DNA of 29,859 bases, from positions 1 to 29,859 of the IMG/VR virus record IMGVR_UViG_3300010883_000277; one strand, given 5' to 3'. This stretch comes from a virus. A model generated the notes under the pieces. The model searched no databases, was not told the origin of the DNA, and saw only the letters and a list, made by a program, of their open reading frames with translations. How positions within the stretch are numbered: the stretch's first letter is position 1; the number at the start of each line of letters is the position of its first letter. This document shows, one piece after another, positions 22,872 to 29,859 of this stretch. Made by a program: the position numbers and the translations under genes.

Positions 22872-25800
22872 TTAATCATCTTGTCGACGACCTAGGGAAG
22901 ACTGTACTTCTTTGAAGGTCTCTTGCTCTTTGGAGGATTTAACACCATACTCTTCTACATTAGCCAATTCATCGCCAGCTAAATGCGCAGAGATATCACC
23001 AACAGGATAAAGCGGGGCCCGTATCCCGCCTTGACTATCCATACCTGGTGCGATATCATGTATTGGTACAAAGCTAAGAGACACTTTCACTACCTTTGGT
23101 GCACGTCTTGTTATCGACCCAACTTCATAAGTCGAATCGTTATAATCAAAGTCTAAACTTGAAATAAACCCAGCGAGACCTCGACCTCGGGTCGAGTCGT
23201 AGGCTTGCATTATGGCATTCTTTTTTGGATCAAAGAATTCTCCGGATTCAGCGGCCTTGGTCAAATCGTTTAACGTATTCTCAATAGGCTCTGCTTCTGT
23301 GGTTATTACTTTTAGATCAGAAGCTAATACAATCATTTCAAACCCAGCTTCGTTATGAGGGTTTGCAGGATCTTTTGGGTTTTGAAATTCCACGCGATAC
23401 TGGTATGGCTTCTTTATTACAAACTCTTCCCCCAAGCTATCATCGACCTTAGGAGCCCCAGGCCTGTCTTCCGCCTTGGTAATCTTTACAAGGGCGTCAC
23501 TTCTAGTCCACGTATGAAAAGGATTCTTGGGCGGCTTACTCTTTAGGGATACGTAAGCATGCGAGGTTGATCTTCTTAAGATAGCAAAAGCGCCGGCAGC
23601 GAATGTTTGTTGCTCGCTTAAAATGTCGACCTGCCCGGCGAGTATATCCCTAACTTTATCAGCGTCTTTATTCGCTTTAGCTTTATCGATACCAGGATGA
23701 CTACCAAAGCTAAACTTTGGTTCTTCGCCGGCGCCTTCTTGTAGCCCAAAAAGCTTCATTAAATTAAACTTGCTTCCATTTGATCTAACAAAGTCACCGA
23801 TTCTTAATCTGATCATTGGACTGGCGGTAGGCGTTTGTGAGAATGGCATAATGAAACTCTTCCCACCGGATGCCAGTTGGCGGCCAGAAGACCATTGGGG
23901 ATATACCATATTCGTTAATTTATTAATACTTAACCACATAGAGTCAAAATCTTCTTGAGAAGTAGCTATTAGCCAAAACCCCACGCTCAAAGAGCGAGCA
24001 GTCTTGTTATAGATTTTAACTGGATCAATTCTACCGTATGCATCGGTGTCCGTATAAGAAACCGAGAATGAGTCCTTCATGTCTGAAATGAATGCATGAA
24101 AACTTATAATTTCATTTGTCCTAAGATCATGAAAATAAAATGGCATATACTCAGACTCTAATTCATTCTCAAACTTTAACGCGTCAGCTGGTGTTATTCT
24201 TCCATTATCCACAAAATCTATTCTTCTTCTATTATTTTCTGTTCCTTCATAATCTCCAGCCTTTGCCGCTACTGCAGCCATTATGTCCGGACCATTATTA
24301 ACCATCCCTTTTGCGTTTAAGAGCTCAGTTGGTAAAATCATTTTGGCCGGCGCGCTTCGGTGACGCCATACTAGAGCATTTGATGTCTTATGAACCCGAC
24401 TTTTCGTCACTCTAGTAGCGCCATTATCTTCTATCGCCTCTATTAGCTGCCCACCAAGACCAGCAAAATCCATAATTTCGCCCATCTTGCATCTTTCCCC
24501 GACAACAGCACATGCCATGAAAAACCTAAAAGATGAAAGACCAGAGAATAGTGATAGTAGTTTCACCAATACAGCCTTGACAGAGCCACCTAGAAGGGCT
24601 GCTTCACCGATTGCGCCTAGAACCATAAGCGGATCCGTAAAGGTGTCTATAATCTCAGTATTGTCCCTCATGATATTACGTATTAGATTTACATAAAAGC
24701 CCTTTGACTCATTAATTCGATCAATAAACTCAAATATATTAATCGCTTCCCCAGCAAACCAAAGCCCTAAAGATAAGAAATCTCCTAAATCATCCTCTGG
24801 CTTCGCTTTTGGCCACTTCATTCTAAAAAACGCTGCTAAGCCATATGCAATGCACGTGAACACTGGAAACCTTAAATGGGGTACGCCAATATTAATCAGT
24901 GTAGCTGCTGGAGCGTCAGTCGATTGACCCATCGGTAGTGAACCCGGATCTTTTCCCTGTGCTCTTTCATCGCTAAATTCCTTAAATAGCATCTCTAAAA
25001 AGATGCCAATTACAAAACTTAATCCAAAAAGAGTAATTAAACCCTGTAATATGAAAGTAACTGCTGCTAAGGGGTTTCCCGTAAACGGTTCTAAATGAGA
25101 ATTGGTAGCACCATAAGATTTCCCGTCATTAATCTTTATATAATGATCTTCGTCTTTCTCACTCTCGACGATGGCGTCAAGTAATGGACGCCCTCGCCGG
25201 TTTGATCCCTTATGGGCATGTGAAGCTAAAGTATGTGATATTGGAATCCGAGTATCAACGAATGAACCAGGCGCAACAGTAAAAAAGTTTTCGTCATCTG
25301 GATCACCGTCTGTTCCAGAATGACCTGTTTGTTTGAGCATCAAGGAGGTCGCGACCTTCCTTAAGTCGTCTATAGCCAGATCACCTAAAGGGGAGTTTCG
25401 TGTATAAACTCCAAGCTCTGGCTGGATTGATCCATAGGCTGCCGCTGGGTTGGTAAATTGTGTATCTCGGATGTATGGAGATTCATCAGACGGTGAAAAT
25501 CTGTTATTAGTCAATATAGAGGAAATTCGTCGTTGAACTGTGGGAGCGTCATCAGGGATTTCAAATATTTCTTTTTTATCACGTCCAGTTGGTTCAGTAA
25601 GCGCATGATTATCATAATCTCTAGAGTGCTTAATATCCCTAAGCAAATTATGACCTTGGCCCCTTTGATTTTTATCAAAAAATGTTTTTAGAGTTGCAGA
25701 TCTAACTTCGAGATCAGTGAACAAACCAGAATCAGAATATGATCTCAAATTATTGGCCTCACTAGAATCCTCTGCTAGCGATATAAATTGGTTTTCATTT

Positions 25801-26084
25801 GTGTCTACTCTGATTTCAGCAACTTTGTCTTCGGAGTTTGCATGAATATCAATTTCGCTATCTAAACTTTGTTTCTCATTTGTTTTAGGATCTACCAAAG
25901 AAGCATGAGAAATAGGAAATGCGTTTTTTCTGCTATGTGTCAAATTGCTTAAGTAGTCTTTAAGCGTAGCCTTTGTCGCCTTAGACAGATCATCGTTATC
26001 AAACTCTACCCTCCCAGAGCGAGCGGTGTCTGGGGGACCGAATTGTCCAGATCCCTGGGGGTATATTTTCTTTTCGTCTGACAC
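22872..26084 (-). CDS. Large virion protein, probable baseplate/tail component
   Basis: The 1070 aa protein has a long polar, probably disordered N-terminus (1-330), a hydrophobic region with likely membrane-spanning segments at about 338-366 and 480-530, and a beta-rich C-terminal part. The C-terminal half contains SVSYTDTDAYGRIDPVKIYN, MVYPQWSSGRQL and RRAPKVVKVSLSFVPIHDI, of the type seen in tail-tube-initiator or baseplate proteins of large myoviruses. The start is GTG at 26084 overlapping the upstream stop (TAGTG) with no clear Shine-Dalgarno, so translation is probably coupled. Function is inferred from neighbours and composition only. Confidence 0.6.
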   Translation of the reverse strand: MSDEKKIYPQGSGQFGPPDTARSGRVEFDNDDLSKATKATLKDYLSNLTHSRKNAFPISHASLVDPKTNEKQSLDSEIDIHANSEDKVAEIRVDTNENQFISLAEDSSEANNLRSYSDSGLFTDLEVRSATLKTFFDKNQRGQGHNLLRDIKHSRDYDNHALTEPTGRDKKEIFEIPDDAPTVQRRISSILTNNRFSPSDESPYIRDTQFTNPAAAYGSIQPELGVYTRNSPLGDLAIDDLRKVATSLMLKQTGHSGTDGDPDDENFFTVAPGSFVDTRIPISHTLASHAHKGSNRRGRPLLDAIVESEKDEDHYIKINDGKSYGATNSHLEPFTGNPLAAVTFILQGLITLFGLSFVIGIFLEMLFKEFSDERAQGKDPGSLPMGQSTDAPAATLINIGVPHLRFPVFTCIAYGLAAFFRMKWPKAKPEDDLGDFLSLGLWFAGEAINIFEFIDRINESKGFYVNLIRNIMRDNTEIIDTFTDPLMVLGAIGEAALLGGSVKAVLVKLLSLFSGLSSFRFFMACAVVGERCKMGEIMDFAGLGGQLIEAIEDNGATRVTKSRVHKTSNALVWRHRSAPAKMILPTELLNAKGMVNNGPDIMAAVAAKAGDYEGTENNRRRIDFVDNGRITPADALKFENELESEYMPFYFHDLRTNEIISFHAFISDMKDSFSVSYTDTDAYGRIDPVKIYNKTARSLSVGFWLIATSQEDFDSMWLSINKLTNMVYPQWSSGRQLASGGKSFIMPFSQTPTASPMIRLRIGDFVRSNGSKFNLMKLFGLQEGAGEEPKFSFGSHPGIDKAKANKDADKVRDILAGQVDILSEQQTFAAGAFAILRRSTSHAYVSLKSKPPKNPFHTWTRSDALVKITKAEDRPGAPKVDDSLGEEFVIKKPYQYRVEFQNPKDPANPHNEAGFEMIVLASDLKVITTEAEPIENTLNDLTKAAESGEFFDPKKNAIMQAYDSTRGRGLAGFISSLDFDYNDSTYEVGSITRRAPKVVKVSLSFVPIHDIAPGMDSQGGIRAPLYPVGDISAHLAGDELANVEEYGVKSSKEQETFKEVQSSLGRRQDD

Positions 26085-26257
26085 TATTTCTTATCCACTA
26101 GTTCTTCTTTTATGTGCTTAAGCAGTCCACTTTTTACAGACGGATGTTCAAATAGTTTCCTTATATTATTTATGATCTTATCATACTTCTCAAAAGGAAA
26201 ATCTTTTAAAATGTTTTTATAAGTTTTTTCTATTTTTTCTTTTTCTTCTTTATTCAT
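26084..26257 (-). CDS. Hypothetical protein, 57 aa
   Basis: This is a small, Lys/Glu-rich helical protein of unknown function between the tape measure and the 1070 aa virion protein. Two starts are possible: ATG 26257, one base after the tape-measure stop with GGTGG (26263-26267) at 5 nt, or GTG 26266, which adds three residues and overlaps that stop. I prefer the ATG. In other phages small proteins in this place can be tape-measure chaperones, but no motif proves it here. Confidence 0.6.
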   Translation of the reverse strand: MNKEEKEKIEKTYKNILKDFPFEKYDKIINNIRKLFEHPSVKSGLLKHIKEELVDKK

Positions 26258-26258
26258 A

Positions 26259-29200
26259 TTATCCACCCGCCACTCTCATGACAGTCTTCTTACCCATAGT
26301 TGGTTTATCAGATAATGCATCGCTAAGTTTTTCAGCATCAAGCTCAACCTTAACATTAATAGTGAAATTTAATTTTTCATTTTGTACAGTGAATGTATCG
26401 CTCTTAAGACCCATCTTGTCGGCGAAATCGCTCATTCTTAAGTCTAAATCGACAGGAGCGCCAGCAACGGTTTGAAGCGCAGCATACGTTAAGTTGTACG
26501 ATTCGACCATAGAAGTAACAGCGGCGACAACCCTACCGTCTTCGCCAAAGAGTTTGGGTTGGAATTTATGAAACGTGCCCTGAATCGTTGTCATAGCAGT
26601 CTCGAGGGATTTAATGGGACCTAAATTAACGTCTAGTTTAAGTCCATCAAGCCTCTTTAGCTCATTGATGGCCGTGAACACTGCTCTAACCACGCCACTA
26701 ATACCAGCGTGGAGGCCAGCTGCGTTACCACCGCTAGCGGAAATCATGGTACTAACGGAACCGGCGAACCCAGCCATCGAGTCGACTGCTTTGATGGCAG
26801 TGTCGAAATGTTTTAGTTTCGCCGGGTCGGCATGGGCGCTGAACTCTACTAGTTTCTCAAACATGTCTGTTAGATCCCATTCGCCCTTTGTGGGACCTAT
26901 AGCTTTGCGGAAATCTTCGACTATAACACCAACGAGCTTAGAAAACCCTACCGCCGCGGGCATGGCTCCTATTTTCTCAATTACACTGGCGAAGCTTCCC
27001 AGGGCACCCAAGGCGGCGGCAATAACTTTTATTTTTGCAGAAATCTCTTCGGGCTTGCCCCCAATGTCGATTGTAGTAAGTGATCTTACTAGACCGCCCA
27101 CATGAGTCTTAACAGCATCGACGACAGCTTGTATTATCGTTCCCATCTCCCTTAAGCGGGCAGCGAGCGTTTTGTCTTTTTTATACCAGGCAGTTGACCC
27201 AGAGGGTATAAGCTTTGCAACTTCGCCGATTGCGCTGGCGAAGTCGGCGACAGCACCGAGCGCTATCGATATTACTTCCATTTTTGGCTTTAGGTCTTTT
27301 GGATTCGCCAGCGCCGGAGATGTAGCGATGTCAATGAGCGCGTTTATCATTTTAGGTAAGTACTCTATTATAGATCCCATTAAGGTCCCGAGACCTGCGA
27401 CGACTGCGGTCATGACCGTCGTGACTTTCTCACCGAACATGCCCTTTTGCATTTCCGAGACTGCTTTTAAGGGTGAGAATAAGGCATTTGCCAAAGCGGC
27501 TACAGCCTTTAGCACCACGGCAATTACCTTTACACCCTCCAATTGGTCGGCTTTAAGTCCGGAGGCGAGTTTGACAATTAATGATATTAGGGTCCCTAGT
27601 GTAGTACCGATCTTCATAATGAAATCGCCCATTGCCTTCATCATCTCTATTGGTTCAGCGCCGGCGAAGATTTTGGCGACTATTGCCATTTTAGCAGCTT
27701 TAAACCCTAGCTCAGCCATAGACTCCATCGCTTTTACAAGTTTTCCAACTATGAAAAGTCTAGACTCAAGATCCTTGGGATTTTTCATCGGGATCGTTAG
27801 TATCGACTTTATCATCTTTGCGATGTCTTTCGTTGTATGCATAAAGAATTTCGCATTCATGGCGAAGCCCGCTTCTAATGATTTGATGGACGGACTAAAA
27901 ATGCCAAATCCGTAGGAAAGCTCCTTCATTTGGAATATAGTATCCATCACCTTTGTTAACGAGGCTAAACCGTAGTCGATTGCATCACGATTGGCGGTAA
28001 TCAATTTGAAATGAGGCATTACCTTACCGATGGCTTTCGCGAATATACTTACGCCCTTCTCAAATAGAGCACCCGCGGCGATTAAGCCGATAACCATTAT
28101 AGGACCGAAAATAGCTATCGCAGCTGCGCCGGTGCCGAAGACACCCAGAGCGATGGTGGCAGCGATGGCTGTCCCTACCATGGTAAGGTTTGCGGCAAAA
28201 TCCTTTAGCTTTACTTTCTTTAATATCTTATCAATTACCAAAATACCGAGAGCGTAAGCTGCAACACCAACGGTAAATAGCAGAGCGGCGGCGACCAAGC
28301 CCGCCGCCGCGGTGGGCATGAGCGGAGCTAATGCAAACATAGGCTCGCCCGCAGCGATCATCACACCAGTCGCCGCAATCGCGAGGCCGACAGTTACGAA
28401 AACTTTTGCCATATCCCCCCAAGAAACCTTCGAGAGAGCCATGGCCCCGAGTGCGACGGCGGCAGAGAAAGCCACTATTGCGACAGCGAAGACTCCAACT
28501 AACGCAAGAAGTATTACGGTGGCTTTCCCAATTGCCGCCCAAGGAATGGCGCCAATTGACTTCAGGAATCCGGTAATTCCTACGGTGGAGGGAATTGCGG
28601 CGGCGCTAGCAGCGCCTGCTTTAGCTGCCATTGCACTGCCCATTATTATTTTCATAAATCCAGCTGCGGCCATTTTCATGATACCACCACCGGCAGCGAA
28701 AATAAGTCCTTTAGCCATGGCATATAACATCATCGGCGCAAAGACGTATTTAGCGATGAATATCGCTATCGGTTTCCAGTTTTTCGACATGTATTTACCG
28801 ATTTTGTCAAATATGCTGGTGAATACCGGCGCTAGTTTTGTAAATAACCAACCAGCCAAGGCGCCCAGTAGCTTAAGCATCATTTCACCCATTCGCGCGA
28901 ATGCACCGCCGATCTTGGAGACCGCACCTTTTTTTGACGAAAAGAACGCGGCGATTTTGTCGGAGAATTTACCAAAGATCACATTAGGATCACCCTCACC
29001 TGTTATCAACCAATTCGCTAATTCTTTAATTGGTTCCATTATTCCTTTAGTAAACTGCTTGAATTTCGCTGGATCAAATAGATCTTTCAGACCTTTAAGC
29101 AAGCCTGTGGATTTTATGACTTTCATAAAAACCCGTCCGATTGCTTGTCCAAAATCAAATACAGCTCTGAGAAAGCTTCGGATTGTCTTCATTAACGCCC

Positions 29201-29859
29201 TCATGTCTTTGTCTTTAGACATAGCGCGCATGAACCCCTTACCAAAAGCATCACCAATGCCGCTAAAGCTTTGGCCGGCTTCTGCTATTTTCTCAATAGC
29301 GTTGGCGAGCTTAAGCATAACTTCTTCTTGAGAAAGCTGGTTTTCTTCAGCGTCACCAGCTGCATCAGCGAAGTCCCCATATGCGATACCTTGATTTTCA
29401 GCAGCAAATGCATTCTTTAATGCTGATTCTGAAAGGTTTGTTTGAGCCATTAGAAGTTTCTTTTCTTGCCTAGTCATCGTCTCTATCGACTTGCCAGCAG
29501 CGTGAAAAGCGTTACGCATCATATCAATTCGTTCGGCAGGGTTTTCGGCATTCATCATTTTCATGGTGTCAAGCTGCATGCCAAAAGCTTGGTTTAACTG
29601 AGATACGCTTTCTGCTGCGCCCTCAAAATCATCGAACTTATCAACAACGCCCTTAAGATCCTTCATATCCATGCCGAGTTTTCTGGCATAAGCAGAAGAA
29701 GCGGCCATTTGTGCGGTACTCATATTACCAAAGCTAACAAAATCACCCTTCATGTCAGCTATGTCTTTACCGATATCCTTAGAGCTTAGCCCAAACTTCT
29801 TAGCCATTTGCAGCGACATGCTACCTACTTCGGTCATCATGGCAGTCTGGGACTGGCCG
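26259..29859 (-). CDS. Tail tape measure protein (5' end outside window)
   Basis: The frame is open to the window edge, six residues beyond the first internal Met at 29840, so the N-terminus is missing and at least 1199 residues are present. The N-terminal part is helical and Met/Ala/Lys rich (MADMKGDFVSFGNMSTAQMA-like segments, ANAIEKIAEAGQSFSGIGDA). Several long hydrophobic stretches lie in the middle (around 350-600, for example VILLALVGVFAVAIVAFSAA), as in tape measures that insert into the host membrane at injection. The rest is repetitive amphipathic helix with recurrent KAMESMAELG-type units. Its length scales with the tail, implying a long tail. Codons here are visibly richer in G+C than in the replication genes. 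Confidence 0.85.
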   Translation of the reverse strand, partial: GQSQTAMMTEVGSMSLQMAKKFGLSSKDIGKDIADMKGDFVSFGNMSTAQMAASSAYARKLGMDMKDLKGVVDKFDDFEGAAESVSQLNQAFGMQLDTMKMMNAENPAERIDMMRNAFHAAGKSIETMTRQEKKLLMAQTNLSESALKNAFAAENQGIAYGDFADAAGDAEENQLSQEEVMLKLANAIEKIAEAGQSFSGIGDAFGKGFMRAMSKDKDMRALMKTIRSFLRAVFDFGQAIGRVFMKVIKSTGLLKGLKDLFDPAKFKQFTKGIMEPIKELANWLITGEGDPNVIFGKFSDKIAAFFSSKKGAVSKIGGAFARMGEMMLKLLGALAGWLFTKLAPVFTSIFDKIGKYMSKNWKPIAIFIAKYVFAPMMLYAMAKGLIFAAGGGIMKMAAAGFMKIIMGSAMAAKAGAASAAAIPSTVGITGFLKSIGAIPWAAIGKATVILLALVGVFAVAIVAFSAAVALGAMALSKVSWGDMAKVFVTVGLAIAATGVMIAAGEPMFALAPLMPTAAAGLVAAALLFTVGVAAYALGILVIDKILKKVKLKDFAANLTMVGTAIAATIALGVFGTGAAAIAIFGPIMVIGLIAAGALFEKGVSIFAKAIGKVMPHFKLITANRDAIDYGLASLTKVMDTIFQMKELSYGFGIFSPSIKSLEAGFAMNAKFFMHTTKDIAKMIKSILTIPMKNPKDLESRLFIVGKLVKAMESMAELGFKAAKMAIVAKIFAGAEPIEMMKAMGDFIMKIGTTLGTLISLIVKLASGLKADQLEGVKVIAVVLKAVAALANALFSPLKAVSEMQKGMFGEKVTTVMTAVVAGLGTLMGSIIEYLPKMINALIDIATSPALANPKDLKPKMEVISIALGAVADFASAIGEVAKLIPSGSTAWYKKDKTLAARLREMGTIIQAVVDAVKTHVGGLVRSLTTIDIGGKPEEISAKIKVIAAALGALGSFASVIEKIGAMPAAVGFSKLVGVIVEDFRKAIGPTKGEWDLTDMFEKLVEFSAHADPAKLKHFDTAIKAVDSMAGFAGSVSTMISASGGNAAGLHAGISGVVRAVFTAINELKRLDGLKLDVNLGPIKSLETAMTTIQGTFHKFQPKLFGEDGRVVAAVTSMVESYNLTYAALQTVAGAPVDLDLRMSDFADKMGLKSDTFTVQNEKLNFTINVKVELDAEKLSDALSDKPTMGKKTVMRVAGG

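Noticed and set aside
28312-29331. Long plus-strand open frame (339 codons) opposite the tape measure gene, with others at 27172-27915 and 26614-27105
   Set aside because: Antisense shadows of a long Ala/Gly/Lys-rich coding frame with higher G+C; low-complexity products, no ribosome sites and no other plus-strand genes in the window.
1-29859. tRNA genes, CRISPR arrays, insertion sequences, attachment sites
   Set aside because: I saw no cloverleaf-like stretch in the short gaps, no spaced direct repeats, no transposase or integrase, and coding genes fill nearly the whole window (no gap exceeds about 115 bases).

Overview
The window is a piece of a tailed-phage genome. It is AT-rich by eye, nearly gap-free, and every gene I can support lies on the minus strand, so transcription runs from high to low coordinates. 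A tape-measure protein, a gp53/LysM-like baseplate protein and two very large baseplate-type proteins suggest a contractile-tailed (myovirus-like) phage. A complete phage-encoded replication and nucleotide set suggests a large genome. The host cannot be identified from the sequence. Strong AGGAG-type ribosome sites are compatible with a proteobacterial or similar host, and the class II ribonucleotide reductase implies access to adenosylcobalamin.

Layout in transcription order (right to left). 29859-19634 is the tail module: tape measure (5' end outside the window), a 57-60 aa protein, a 1070 aa virion protein, a gp53/LysM-like protein and a 975 aa baseplate hub-like protein. 19598-16832 is a polymerase-related group: a minimal family A DNA polymerase, an unknown 174 aa protein, a DnaQ/ExoX-fold protein whose catalytic residues have been replaced, and an 80 aa protein. 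16752-9243 is the replication and recombination core: gp32-like SSB, RecA, 5' nuclease, DnaB-type helicase, class II RNR and a ClpP-like protease. 9129-6339 holds small unknown proteins, an Fpg/Nei glycosylase without a zinc finger, a J-domain protein and a MazG/dUTPase-like enzyme. 6255-1 holds a full-length family C DNA polymerase (DnaE), then a tightly coupled trio: thymidylate-synthase-fold enzyme, UDP-galactopyranose mutase, and a putative glycosyltransferase truncated by the window edge.

The most interesting hypothesis concerns that trio. The thymidylate-synthase-like enzyme aligns without gaps to E. coli ThyA across the active site but has Asp where ThyA has the dUMP-selective Asn177. 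T4 dCMP hydroxymethylase has the same change. The next gene makes UDP-galactofuranose and the one after may be a glycosyltransferase. With the upstream MazG-like pyrophosphatase (a possible functional analogue of the T4 dCTPase) this could be a pathway that makes hydroxymethyl-deoxycytidine and decorates it with a furanose sugar. A surface-glycan role for the mutase is the main alternative.

The second theme is polymerase evolution. The phage carries a DnaE with all nine PHP metal ligands, plus a stripped-down family A polymerase and a catalytically dead exonuclease-fold protein. Regulatory signals include a perfect 12-bp hairpin over the start of the MazG-like gene, a consensus-like promoter before ssb that shares a 12-bp box with the region before the family A polymerase, and several starts without Shine-Dalgarno sequences that sit 7 nt after TATAAT-like boxes.
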